From: Dactylellina haptotyla
Lineage: Eukaryota; Ascomycota; Orbiliomycetes; Orbiliales; Orbiliaceae
DNA length: 64,000 nucleotides
Reading direction: 5' to 3'
Assembly (NCBI GenBank): GCA_031310005.1
Contig: CM062379.1
Location: 6,448,001-6,512,000 of the forward strand
The position numbers and the translations under genes were made by a program. Of the stretch, positions 45,550 through 56,131 are shown one piece after another. Positions within the stretch are counted from its first letter, which is position 1. The number at the start of each line of letters is the position of its first letter. The notes beneath the pieces are model-generated. The model ran no database searches. It was not told the DNA's origin and saw only the letters and a program-made list of their open reading frames with translations.

Positions 45550-46293
45550 ATGACCACGATCACATCTCTCCCACTGGAAATCCAGTCGGATATACTTTAT
45601 CTCTTGCCTCTAGAGTTCTGCCTTGTCGCTACGAATGTCTGCACCCTCTGGCGTAAAATAATTACCACCGAAACCAGATTTTGCAATGACAGATATTTAA
45701 ATTCTTTTTTGCCCTCGTGGACCAGCCCAGAAGCTGTTCCCCAGAAGGAAACCCCGAGTGCTATGCATTACTTATTTGTATCACGGGAAAGCCCAGCCTC
45801 GTCGCCGGGATGGAGCTCGGAGTGGGTGCTTTCGCTGGATGGTAACTCTATTAGCTATATAGTCTCCAACTGGGACTTGGGAGTTTCCATAGATGTCTCA
45901 GATTCTCCTATACTGGATGAACCAGTCGTTTGGGATAGACATACTAGAGGGGCCAACCAGGAAGTATTCGGCAGAGCTCGAGACCAGCCAGATACCGAGC
46001 CATGGTGGACAGATGCATACCTAAAAGTACTATTTGAGATACAAGGCCCCGAGTGGAATATGACAGCACACGGATGGAGTGGCAATCCTAAAGCTACTGT
46101 AAAGGAGGTGATTAGAGGAATTCTAGCAGATTTTGAAGGGTCTGGCGGTTACCGGGCTTACCATATACCATTACGGGGAATGAGGATACGCATTTGGAGT
46201 GACGGATGGTGGGAGAAGACCCCAAGCCAACATGGAGATTGGGCAGTGCTTTGCAATCTGTCTTGGTGGGTTGAAAGGATGCTTAAAGCATGA
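45550..46293 (+). CDS. F-box protein (247 aa)
   Basis: Single exon. The N-terminus ITSLPLEIQSDILYLLPLEFCLVATNVCTLWRKII is a typical F-box, which binds Skp1 in SCF ubiquitin ligases. The rest is Trp-rich (SPGWSSEWVLSLDG, GPEWNMTAHGW, WSDGWWEKTPSQHGDW) with no recognised substrate-binding repeat, so the target is unknown. F-box genes of this type are numerous and lineage-variable in filamentous fungi. It sits at the border between the accessory region and the housekeeping block. Confidence 0.85.
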   Translation: MTTITSLPLEIQSDILYLLPLEFCLVATNVCTLWRKIITTETRFCNDRYLNSFLPSWTSPEAVPQKETPSAMHYLFVSRESPASSPGWSSEWVLSLDGNSISYIVSNWDLGVSIDVSDSPILDEPVVWDRHTRGANQEVFGRARDQPDTEPWWTDAYLKVLFEIQGPEWNMTAHGWSGNPKATVKEVIRGILADFEGSGGYRAYHIPLRGMRIRIWSDGWWEKTPSQHGDWAVLCNLSWWVERMLKA

Positions 46294-46546
46294 GGATAGT
46301 TTCTCAAGAGTGGACGAGATGCTTTAAATCAGTCACCGAGAAAGCAGGATTTGTACATAATAATATATACACCACACAAGGGCTAACGATATATTCTCGA
46401 TAGATCTATGTACACATCGCGTCGAGCTCGTAAACACCAATCTAGCAATAGACTTTTCCCAATCCAGACCCCTAAACGCCATGCTGTAGACAGTATTATC
46501 TTACAAATGAAACCTCAGAACCTAGGTCTTACAATTAGAATGTGAG

Positions 46547-47234
46547 TTAAGCAGACTTTTTGCTAGCCTTCCACTTCTTAATCCTCCTCTTGATATCCCC
46601 AACACTTTGCTGTCGGATATTCAGTTCCTTGTCCCAGAACATTGCCTGATAGTCCTCGCCATGCTTTTCCACAAGTCTTTCAATCCAGTACATTTCGCGA
46701 TCACTCTGTACTCGCTCCGTCTTGATCCCCATTGTAGATTGCTCCCTCAGCGCTCTGATGAGATCAGTCTCGGTCTCCAAGACTGACGTCTGCTCGTCCT
46801 CATCGTCATTGTCGCCCCCAAGCGTCTCGTGCCGTAAGTCATTCGAGTATTCGATTTTTAAGATAGAACCGTCTTCGCCTCTGGTGATCCGCGCTTCCTG
46901 TGGCCCTAGGGTTTCGGTCTTCGAGGGTACTACCGCTTTTGCTTTCGAGGAGTGGATTTCTTTCCCTCCAGTGGAGGACTGAATGCGGTGGGTAAGTCCG
47001 AGGCGAGAATAGCTGTAAGCCGTGAGAAGAAAGGGCACGTTAGCCAGGGAATCTCCAATATAATCTGCTAAGCCATACGAACACCTACTTTTGCGCCAAA
47101 GTCTGCGTCTTGTCCCACTGAGCCGCAACAAGCTTGTTTCCGGTGATATTCGGGCGTTTTCTTATATTCTGCTTCCGCCGTGTGACCTTATTAACCGACG
47201 AGCGATTCTTTTTCTTCTGAAGTTCGCGACCCAT
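46547..47234 (-). CDS. NOP16: Ribosome biogenesis protein Nop16
   Basis: Two exons, 47234..47089 and 47012..46547 (reverse), with a 76-nt intron (GTAGGT..TTACAG); the junction gives LAQNYSRLGL. The 203-aa product begins MGRELQKKKNRSSVNKVTRRK, the basic Nop16 start, followed by NITGNKLVAAQWDKTQTLAQ. It ends with the conserved block YWIERLVEKHGEDYQAMFWDKELNIRQQSVGDIKRRIKKW. Nop16 is a nucleolar component of 66S pre-ribosomes required for large-subunit assembly. It is head to head with SWC4 across 328 bp. Confidence 0.95.
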
Positions 47235-47562
47235 TTTGTCGGTATTGATTAGTGGTTTGGTATGAGTTTCCAGTGGTGAAGTTTTGGCGAGAGCTGGATT
47301 TGATCAAACGGCAGCGACAGGAAATTTTTCTTGGACCCGAGCTTTTCGCGCCAAGAGTTTTGCTCCAACAGCCGAGGACCTGCCAAACCATCAACCTTTA
47401 ACCAACCATTTCCCATCGCAAAAACACCCACCATTTACTTACTTACTTACCATCCACGACCACGACCACGACCCTACGCATCCCCTCATCACCACATTCC
47501 AGTATCCATCCAAACCAGCATCGTAGAGTGGAATTAGGATAGTATCTGTCCTGTCAGTCAGG
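47235..47562. promoter_or_regulatory. Bidirectional promoter NOP16/SWC4
   Basis: 328 bp between two divergent start codons. A CT/AC-rich segment with four ACTT units (about 47435-47450) precedes the SWC4 start. Confidence 0.55.
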
Positions 47563-49044
47563 ATGAGCGGAGCAGTCTCGGACGTGCGAGATGTCTTGGG
47601 CATCGACGCCACGGCCATCGAACCTCGCCAACCACCTCTCAAGAAGCAAAGAACCGTCGAAAAACGCCCGGACGGTATAACCCGAGAACTTTACGCGCTC
47701 CTCGGAGAAAATGCCCCACCTGTCGCCGTCGTCGAGCATCGTTTCAAAGACAAACCGAAATTCCTGGGGACCGTAGCGGCCTGGAAGGAGCAGAAGTTCA
47801 ACAATCCGGCGCGAAAGGACGATCTAGAGCTCAGTCACTGGGTCAGACAGAATCCAGGGCAGAGCGCCGAGGAAGAAGAGGAGGAGAAGCAACAAATGGA
47901 TTACCAGTTTGCGAGGTTCAATATTAAGATAAACGTGTTGGAATACTCGGACGCCGAATACGATGCGGTCTTGAAGGATGACGACTGGTCACGGCAGGAG
48001 ACGGACTATTTGTTCAGACTTATACAAGAATACGACCTCAGATGGGTTGTTATTGCCGATAGGTTTGAATTCGACGGGAAGGATAGGACGATGGAGGATC
48101 TGAAGGCGAGATACTATTCGGTCTGTCGAAACGTGATGGAGATGAGGACGCCAGTGAGCATGATGTCGACGGAGGAAGGTGCGTTATATAACGCGATGCA
48201 TTACAACAAGGAGCAGGAGGTAGAGAGGAAGAGGATCGTCCACATGCAGCTTTACCGTACACCCGCCGAAGTCGAACACGAGCAACACCTGATCGCAGAG
48301 TTGAGGAGGATACACGACAGCCATTCGCAGTTGTTGGAAGAGAGAGAAGAACTGTTCAATCGATTGGACTACCCGCAATCCACGGGCTCTATTGCGGCTT
48401 ACCAGGGATCTCAAGGTCTGGCCACCTTGGCTCAGAATATATTGAACTCCGACCGGAATAAGAAACGGAAGTCTGTTGCCGCAGCGCCTGGGCAGGCAGC
48501 GGAGAAGGAAGAGGCCAAACCTGCTGCACCCACGGCCGCTAGCCCAACCGTCTCGCGACAAGGCAGTATCGCTGAACCAGCTCGAGCACACGCCCACCAA
48601 AGGACGGAATCGTTAGCAAGCGCTTCGGGCACTACACCTCTCAAAGATAAGAATAAGAGTAATATCAAACAGCTTTCAAAGGCAGAAGAAGCCCAGTACA
48701 ACTTGTCGCATCATGATAAGCTACAGCCTGGTGTCTTCTTCCGAACTATGAAGATGAACCTCCCCAAGGCAAACTCGTTCCTTAACAAGAGCCCCGCAAT
48801 CATGGCCGAACTCAACATCCCCCAGATCCTGTCCATGCCGACCTCCAAGACATGTGCAAAGTATGAACTGTTAGCTAAGGAGATAGCCGCGTTGATGGAC
48901 ATCAGGAAACAGCTGGAGAAAGTTGAGCAAGAAACAAAAATATTCAAAGCGCAAGAAGCCATGGGGGAGAACCGGACCAAGAGAAGTGCCAGTGTCCTCA
49001 GCGACGCTTCGAGATCATCGAAGCGCCCCAAGAAAGAGAAATAG
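47563..49044 (+). CDS. SWC4: SWR1/NuA4 subunit Swc4 (DMAP1 family)
   Basis: Single exon, 493 aa. The N-terminal motif VRDVLGI is typical. A SANT/Myb-like domain lies at about 140-195 (DDDWSRQETDYLFRLIQEYDLRWVVIADRFEF). The C-terminal conserved helices (FFRTMKMNLPKANSF, ALMDIRKQLEKVEQE) end in basic KRPKKEK. Swc4 is shared by the SWR1 H2A.Z-exchange and NuA4 acetyltransferase complexes in the nucleus. The middle is a low-complexity Ala/Pro/Ser region (about 310-370). Length and domain order match the family. Confidence 0.95.
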   Translation: MSGAVSDVRDVLGIDATAIEPRQPPLKKQRTVEKRPDGITRELYALLGENAPPVAVVEHRFKDKPKFLGTVAAWKEQKFNNPARKDDLELSHWVRQNPGQSAEEEEEEKQQMDYQFARFNIKINVLEYSDAEYDAVLKDDDWSRQETDYLFRLIQEYDLRWVVIADRFEFDGKDRTMEDLKARYYSVCRNVMEMRTPVSMMSTEEGALYNAMHYNKEQEVERKRIVHMQLYRTPAEVEHEQHLIAELRRIHDSHSQLLEEREELFNRLDYPQSTGSIAAYQGSQGLATLAQNILNSDRNKKRKSVAAAPGQAAEKEEAKPAAPTAASPTVSRQGSIAEPARAHAHQRTESLASASGTTPLKDKNKSNIKQLSKAEEAQYNLSHHDKLQPGVFFRTMKMNLPKANSFLNKSPAIMAELNIPQILSMPTSKTCAKYELLAKEIAALMDIRKQLEKVEQETKIFKAQEAMGENRTKRSASVLSDASRSSKRPKKEK

Positions 49045-49245
49045 GGTCCTCTTCTGCATTTCTTCGGTCTCGATTGATTCTTCACTTGTTAGGCGGCGTT
49101 ATTGAATGGGGTTAGGGACGGTCTTTTGATTCACAGCTTGTAAATATAAATCTCTTTTGCTACTACTGCTTCTTAATTGTACGAAATTGCCCGAGTTGGT
49201 GACAATCCGTTTGCAAGTTCTTCCTTCTCTCTAAAAGTACATTAT

Positions 49246-50189
49246 TTAGTACAGCCCAGACTCTGTACATTTCCATGTTCCATCCTTCTGAACCACATGT
49301 GTCATACCGGAGCCGCCAGCGACCCGGCAGAAACTCTCGAGCTCCAAGGTGTCGTCCTCCTTCAGCTTAATGTGGAAGCCCTATTTGGGTATTAATAAGA
49401 ATCTGGCCATTTCGTTGCTCATTTTGAATACTCACTCCATAGAACCCAGGAATTGGTGACCAGATGTGCATTGTAGGAACCTCAAGGAGCACTTCAATCG
49501 GTGGGATCCGAAACCTATGCTCCACAATCTAGAATGCACGCATAACGTTAGGTAAAATCGCCATTTCATCGACCCCTGAGCTCGTGGAATCGCAAGCGGT
49601 TCCGGTTGAAAACTCACCAGTCTATTCACTCGGTCATTGACAACTTCATCTAGACCTTTTTGGAAATTCTTGATTGTCTCTTCATCGAGAGCTCTTCTGT
49701 AAACTGGTTTCAAGGCTGCCAGAAAGTCTCTCGATTTGCCAGAGCGCTTCGCAATGTCATATGCTGTCTCATTCGTGTCCAGGGTTCGTAGATTTCGGTA
49801 TGCACCGAGAGAAATCAATCTCTCGACATGCGAAATCTCTGCTGTAGGTAGAAGAGCAGCCTGGTGGAGAGTTGTCCAGCCCGATGGTGGTTTGTTCTCA
49901 AACTCCTCAGATGCTGTATACCAGTCATAAACAGTCAGCTATATAAGTCACCCTGTGCAAATGTAGTGATATCTGATATGAAATTGAGAATCAAAAATGG
50001 GAACTATTGGATGAATCGCCTACTCCTCAAGCGCCAACTATTTGGGATTTTATCCTCTTCGATCAGATCGAGCGCCTTGTCAAATCTGCCGTTGTAAGCC
50101 AGGTCGGCGAGTTTGGCCCGAATTTGAACATAGTGATCGTGGTAGGTGCTGGCAACCTGGCCGCCAGTCCACTCTTGGTAGTCAAGCAT
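49246..50189 (-). CDS. Ankyrin-repeat protein (229 aa)
   Basis: Four exons (reverse): 50189..50024, 49913..49618, 49528..49436 and 49380..49246. All phases close. An N-terminal helical part (YVQIRAKLADLAYNGRFDKALDLI) leads into ankyrin-like units (PPSGWTTLHQAALLP; RTLDTNETAYDIAKRSG). The C-terminal part has IVEHRFRIPPIEVLLEVPTMHIWSPIPGFYGG and ESFCRVAGGSGMTHVVQKDG, a combination found in uncharacterised fungal ankyrin proteins. No enzyme motif or membrane segment. Function unknown; it is divergent from the Saf4-like gene. Confidence 0.85.
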
Positions 50190-50752
50190 GTTTTGCAGAA
50201 TAATTGAATCGTCGTATTCCAGATTGTAGAGAAAGAGGGGTCAGATGGCTCTGATAACTTCTGAAATCCCAGAATTAGTCCAATGTTCATTCTTAATATA
50301 CACTGGGCCAGCACAGCTCAGGCTGACGGATACCTCTTCACGTGAGTTGCGTCTTTGTTCGAACTATAGCGGCTGGGCGCCTTGGTTTATGACATGAAAC
50401 CACTCGTATATGGATATATAGACAAGTAAGATCTTAAGAACTTGGCTACTTGCCGTCGCTATGAGACTGAGGTTCGATATAGTCAAGGCCCAAATATCTA
50501 TTCGGCATTGGTGACCCCCGGAATGCGAATGTTCTGATTATCAGGTCTCGTTGGATGATGTAGGCCGATGACTAAGCCAGCCCACCTTTGACACACTTGG
50601 AGCATTCAATTCGCTTGCTCATCGCATATTGAAACCTCGCTCCACCAACATCCCCTCGACCACCGCCACGACTACTTGGGCGGTTTGACGCCCTCACCCC
50701 GCTGCGATACCGCTATCCAGCTAGGCGCGTCCTAGCATCAACAGCCGTCACG
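50190..50752. promoter_or_regulatory. Divergent promoter, ankyrin and splicing-factor genes
   Basis: 563 bp with no supported gene; serves the ankyrin gene to the left and the Saf4-like gene to the right. Confidence 0.5.
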
Positions 50753-51955
50753 ATGCAGGGCTTCAACATGGGCAGGTATTTCACGGTTGGTCCCAGGCCA
50801 CCTTTCATCCTCGCAAATTGATTCTCCATTTCCAAACCGTCTAGCATACTAACCACATTTTGCTGCCGTAGGTATATCCCGCCGGACTGGGACCCGTCTA
50901 AAGGCGACTGGAACAAGCAGGCCGGCAAATCCCACGCCCTCGGTAATCGCGCCTCCAAGCTATCGTCACAGGGTGTCCTAACCGTCCGCTTCGAAACACC
51001 GTTCAACATCTGGTGCGAACATTGCAACAATCACATCGCGCAAGGCGTCCGATTCAACGCTGAGAAGAAGAAGATCGGAAATTACTACAGCACCCCGATA
51101 TTCGCGTTCCGAGTGAAACATACCGTTTGCAATGGCTGGATCGAAATTCACACCGACCCGAAGAACACGACCTACAAAGTCGTCGAGGGAGGGAAACGAC
51201 AAAGCGAGGCGGATCCGGATCGAGAAGGAGTCATTAGAATCAAAGATCCTGAAGAGATAGAAAGATTGGAGAACCCGTTCGCAAAGCTCGAGCAGACCAA
51301 AAACGATACAGCCGAGAAATCACAACAAGCCAAGCGACTGGACGAGCTGGCCAGGCTCTCAGACCGTATGTGGGATGACCCTTATACTCATTCGCAAAAG
51401 GTCAGACGGATATTCAGGAAGGAGAAGAAAGTAAGGAAGGAGGTCGAGGCGGAAGCGGAAGCGCTGAGAGACAAGCATAGTCTTGCTTTCACAATTCTGC
51501 CAGAAACAAATGAAGATGTTCGGCAAGCCAAACTTGTCGATTTCTCGGATGGTCAGTATGAGAAAGCGGTGGACGAAGCACATTCACGGCCTTTATTCGC
51601 TGGCGCCGAGAAAATCCCGACCAAGATCACCGGGAAAGACGGGAAGCCAATGCTGAAAAAGGAAATTGCTATGCAACAAAGTAGAGCTAGGCTACAAAAT
51701 GATCTGAGAAGATCAACTAGACAGAAAATCGATCCTTTCCTTCACGATACTTTTGATCCTACTAAGAAAGAGCAAGAAGGGCCAGAAGTCGGTACATGGC
51801 TTAAGCGGAAGCGACCGAAACCTCATGATTCGAGCGCATTAGATACTGAAGACGGAGCTGAGGTCAGAACCGGTCAACCAGAAAAAATAGAGAAGGAACC
51901 CTTGAAATCTTCTGGTCTAGGATTGGTCGAATATGGGTCAGATTCAGATTCGTAG
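50753..51955 (+). CDS. CWC16/CCDC130-type splicing factor (Saf4-like)
   Basis: Two exons, 50753..50775 and 50872..51955; the intron has a perfect ACTAAC site. The start MQGFNMGRYIPPDWDP and the block GNRASKLSSQGVLTVRFETPFNIWCEHC are typical of the CCDC130 branch of the CWC16 family (S. pombe Saf4), as opposed to Yju2, which begins with KYYPPDFDP. A zinc-binding set is formed by CEHC and the Cys of KHTVCNGW. A coiled coil follows. The protein acts in the spliceosome at the catalytic stages. 368 aa; the charged C-terminus ends in an SDSDS motif. Confidence 0.93.
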
Positions 51956-52347
51956 TGGGATGAGATTACAAAGTCTGGCCCCGCGAGACTAATATTTCGC
52001 GAATTTATCATTATATGTGGTTCCAAATTATTTGCATATTCTAGCGATGGCATTTAGCGGAGTTTTGGGTATTTTGGATTAAGAACAAGTATTTATGTAT
52101 TAGTATACTGGAGTTTACGAGAGGCATTAGCATAACTGTAGATAATTGTAGCGATGTACGGTACCAAGAGAGAGCGTGTCGTATAGAATATCACCAAAAA
52201 CCAATTTCGACATGGTTTATAAGGTCAATTTTCAACCACGAAATCAAACCTAGGTTAAGATCCATTCTCAAATAGGCTTCTATTGAACCTCCCACGTAAA
52301 CTTTTGATATCCAACATCGTTCAACACACGAAAACGCGACCTGCATC
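51956..52347. other. Intergenic
   Basis: 392 bp between the splicing-factor 3' end and FMT1; AT-rich, nothing seen. Confidence 0.5.
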
Positions 52348-53792
52348 ATGGTATTGCATCTTCACAAGCATCTCCTGAGGCAGTGTTTCCGAGCACGCCC
52401 TACATTCTTTGCCTCACGGCGTTTTCATACCAGCAAATATCTCGACAAGAGACTGAAGGTTTTATTCTGCGGCTCGGACAATTTCAGTCTAGCTTCGCTT
52501 TGGGAACTTCAAAGACTCAAAGATGAGACGTCAGGCGAGGTCATCGAATCAATTGATGTTCTTATAAAAAATGAAAAGCCGAAGGGGAGAGGCTTAAAGG
52601 AAAAGAGAGATAGTAATACCACACCCCCGAATCGACTTGTTATGTAGGAAGCCAAACATGCTAAACCCGATTTTATAGATCCTATAGTAAAGTTCGCAGA
52701 TGAGCATTCTCTACGCACCCATGCAGTTGAAAAGGAAAACTTCGAAAGATGGAATGTAAGTTTCATCGTTAGAATAACTTCTGACCGACTCAGCCATGGT
52801 ATATTTAGATAAAAGTGTTTAAAACTAACTTACATCGCAGTTACCTGGCCCAATAGACTTGATAGTTGCGGTATCATTCGGTCTCTTCATACCTGGGAGG
52901 CTCATCGGAGAAGCCAGATATGGAGGGCTCAACGTCCACCCATCTTTCCTACCAAAGTATATTTCTTTCTCCCTTATACCGCAATATATCCTCCAGTCAA
53001 TTAACCAATGCATAATGTACTAGATACTGGGGTGCATCACCAATACAGCACGCCCTCCTGAACGGCGACAGGACCACAGGCGTAGTCATTCAGACATTAG
53101 ACGCCCATAAATTTGACAATGGAAGGATCCTGGCGAAGAGTGACCCTCATCTCATCGGGCCCTTCAGCTCAGAGCGTTTCCCAAACGGCATCACTCGTTC
53201 AGAGTCGGAATATAGGGACCTGGAAGCCGAACTTGCAGAAATAGGCTTAAAACTTCTAAGCACGGTGATCACAAATGGAACATATGATCCCGAAGTCTAC
53301 TCAAGGCTCCCAAAAATCGAGACCGGCGAGGCAAGAAAACGCGCCTCAAAGTTGCCTAAAGAAATGTCAAACATCAGATTCGGCGAGATGAAAGCGATCG
53401 ATGTGTTTCGTCGCAGCTTAGTCTTCGAACATTTATACTGCTATCGGCAAGCCGTAGAAAAGAAGCGCAAGGTCTGCCAGCGGGTTAACATAGGACCATT
53501 CCACATGCTCAGAGAAGAACAATACGAGTTTATAAAGGACGTCGGGCCAGAGAAGTTATGGGTGCCAATCCCGTTCACTTCAGGCCCGCGGCCGAAGAAG
53601 CACCACAATTTCGAAAGCATAGCTTTACAAGTGAGTCCGGGCGAGTGGTTATGCGCTCAGTATTTTACTATCGAAGGCAAAAATAGAGTGGACGCAGATG
53701 GATGGGTGAAGGTGAGCCCAGATCATGTCCAACTTTTCAGTGATCCTGCACCAATCGACGATGGATTCATGGATAATATCGGCGATAAGTAA
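52348..53792 (+). CDS. FMT1: Mitochondrial methionyl-tRNA formyltransferase
   Basis: Four exons: 52348..52612, 52679..52755, 52841..52956 and 53024..53792, giving 408 aa. The N-terminal Arg-rich segment (LRQCFRARPTFFASRRFHTS) is a mitochondrial targeting peptide. Core motifs are VLFCGSDNFSLASL, KPKGRGLKEKRD, VAVSFGLFIP, GGLNVHPSFLPK with catalytic Asn145 and His147, WGASPIQHALL, and Asp184 in KFDNGR. The enzyme formylates initiator Met-tRNA for organelle translation. The first intron is 66 nt, a multiple of three, and contains an in-frame TAG: reading through it looks like a premature stop, but using the GTAATA donor and the TTATAG acceptor restores family sequence. Confidence 0.93.
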
Positions 53793-54010
53793 AAAAAATT
53801 AGATAAAAAATTACAATTCCCAAGGGGTTTATATATTAGCAACCACCTGCTAGTATAGCAATTATTAATGGATTGAGATGAACTCCGAATGATCGCTACT
53901 AATATACACAAGCGCTAAATAATATTAGTAATGACAATAATGTACATTGAATGACGGTACTGCTTCAGTTCAGTGGGTACATAGGACAGACAGATAGGAG
54001 GAATGAACTC

Positions 54011-55543
54011 TCATCTCTTCTTCGCGCTATTCTGAACACCTAGAACCGTTACATTACCCGGTCGAACTTCTATCTTCCAGTTCCCTTTAATCAGCATCCT
54101 CGACACGGCAGGTCCAATCCTCGACTCTCCGCCCTTACTGTGGCTACCTATACCAGTGATTATGTGAAACGGGATGAGAGCTCGAGAATCAGTACTATTA
54201 GTTTTGACCCACCAAGCAGTGACCCTCTCATTAGTAATTTTGATGGCCTGCTGGACGGTAACTCCGTGAAGATCGAGGGTGTATTCGCTCGAGTTTTGGT
54301 TTACGAGAGCTTCAGCGGCAATATCGCTGACAGCTTTCAAGCGCTCGCCGTGCTTCCTGCCTTCGTCTGCGTAGAAGCCCGCCACGGCACCCATGAGAGG
54401 ATCGCCCTTGGAGCGACGATAGGCGGCAGAAGCTTTATTATAAGCTTCGTTTCGAGCAATCGCGTGCTCGTTGGCGACAAGCGCCGCTGTCCGGTAGGAC
54501 ATCCGAGGTGAAGTGGGACTCGTGGGAGAGGAAGAACCTGAAGTGCTCTTGGAGCTTCCGACGACATTCCAAGGATTTGCGCGAGGACGTGTGGGGGAGG
54601 TTGGAGATCTGGCGCCTTGGTCCGCATGGGTCGTGTTCACGGCAATCTTGTGGAGCTGTCTACGATGGAGTATCTCGGCGAACTTGAAGGCGCTCGCGAT
54701 ATCATCTTTGCACATCTTAACAAGTCCAATAATATGAGTCTGCTGGAGTCTCGGATATTTAGTGGTGATTGAATTAATCGTCTCCAGATGGGACGCATCC
54801 TCTGGGATGATATCTCCTTCGCCGTGCGTCTCAATCAAGGCAACTAGGGTAGCAGATAAACTACCATGCTTGTGATAGGCAGATGTAGCGAAAGCCAGTG
54901 GAACGTTCAACTTGGTTGACAAGTAGGATATTTCAGATTGCATCTGTTCCCACTTCGAAGGTGCAGAAGTGCCACCGTTGGCTGCGTCGATTTCATCCCA
55001 GATGTTTCCAGCCTGAGAAAGGTTTTTACCCTTTTTCTTGCCTCTACGTTTAGATCGCAACATCGAATCCTGCGAGAAACCGTCAATTCCTTTCGCTCCT
55101 TCTCCTTCCCCGTCGAGGAACTCGAGGCTTAACAGCTCATCGATGGCCCGATCGACATCACCAGTGCATTTCTGCAAGGTATGCCGCAATGTAAACTTGG
55201 CGGTTGTAGGGAACATCATGACCAGGGGATAGATCGGGTCGTCAGCCGATGTTTCCCGGTCGCCCTTCTCGCTTTTGCTACCACTAGTAAGGGTGGTATT
55301 CGTTTCCTCATCGGAAAAGATGTTGTTGGACTTCCAGTCCGAGAGGTCAGCACCATCGGCTTCGTCAACGATGGTTTCGGCTTTTAGAGTGTCTAGGACG
55401 GCGCGGGCATCATCAATCGAGTCGTAATCAAGTGAGATTGCCAGAACTATAGCGCTGTCGAGCGGTGGACAGTATTCCTTCTGTCGAAGGTTCCCTCTCG
55501 TTAGCGGGGTGGTGGAGCCATTTAGGGAGAGAATCCATCTCAT
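54011..55543 (-). CDS. CUE - DUF1771 - Smr domain protein
   Basis: Single exon, 510 aa, ATG at 55543. A CUE ubiquitin-binding segment with the MFP motif lies at about 100-145 (PLVMMFPTTAKFTLRHTLQ…DVDRAIDELL). A DUF1771 helical region is at about 345-410 (YNKASAAYRRSKGDPLMGAVAGFYADEG). A C-terminal Smr domain spans about 424-500 with LDLHGVTVQQAI and the GIGSHSKGGESR loop. Smr domains in eukaryotes are nucleases or RNA-binding modules; the yeast relative Cue2 acts in no-go mRNA decay at collided ribosomes. A role in mRNA surveillance is inferred from the same domain set. A short upstream coding exon is possible. Confidence 0.9.
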   Translation of the reverse strand: MRWILSLNGSTTPLTRGNLRQKEYCPPLDSAIVLAISLDYDSIDDARAVLDTLKAETIVDEADGADLSDWKSNNIFSDEETNTTLTSGSKSEKGDRETSADDPIYPLVMMFPTTAKFTLRHTLQKCTGDVDRAIDELLSLEFLDGEGEGAKGIDGFSQDSMLRSKRRGKKKGKNLSQAGNIWDEIDAANGGTSAPSKWEQMQSEISYLSTKLNVPLAFATSAYHKHGSLSATLVALIETHGEGDIIPEDASHLETINSITTKYPRLQQTHIIGLVKMCKDDIASAFKFAEILHRRQLHKIAVNTTHADQGARSPTSPTRPRANPWNVVGSSKSTSGSSSPTSPTSPRMSYRTAALVANEHAIARNEAYNKASAAYRRSKGDPLMGAVAGFYADEGRKHGERLKAVSDIAAEALVNQNSSEYTLDLHGVTVQQAIKITNERVTAWWVKTNSTDSRALIPFHIITGIGSHSKGGESRIGPAVSRMLIKGNWKIEVRPGNVTVLGVQNSAKKR

Positions 55544-56131
55544 CTCATCCCATCCTCAATGCGAAGTTTCTACGTACGAGAAGCAGGCCCGTGGGATCGC
55601 TTGATGCTTGTGCTGTATCCATTCTTATGCTGTGTTCTAGTTCTAATCATTACGTCGTAGGGAGGTTTGTTCTTTGGAGGTTGTTTGGGAGATGTCCTTG
55701 CGATCAGGCGTCTTAAAAAGTGATGGCGGATGTTTGAGTGTGGTGCGGTTTGTAACTGGCACAAGACGCAAGGCTGTGCCGAATAGGCGACCTTTTTGGG
55801 AAGAAGCAGACTCCACTACTTTCGATTCTTACGGTTCCATGTATCAGAGTAACACGATGCTTGTAATTGGGAGAGTTCTTTGTTGGTACAATGGAGATTG
55901 TTCGAGCCAGTTCCTGCAGCTTGCCGGATTACATTTCTGGCTTTTTATAGACATTTTGTTAAGCCAGGCGGGTGTGCCGGCCGGTTCTCTGCATTTGCAA
56001 GTTGACTCAATACCGTGTGAGTAACATCCGAATTCGGGCCTGAGCTCGACGAGGCTGACAAAGCCGCCTTTCCACTACGCTTTTGACCCAACATTCCACA
56101 CCAGACCCTCCTCTGTGTTCCACATTTTGGC
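55544..56131. other. Intergenic between CUE-Smr gene and ICP55
   Basis: 588 bp, no supported gene. Forward open frames here lack domain features. Confidence 0.5.

Noticed and set aside
52348-52700. FMT1 as a pseudogene because of TAG after RLVM
   Set aside because: A GTAATA..TTATAG intron with a CTAAAC branch removes the stop and restores family sequence in phase.
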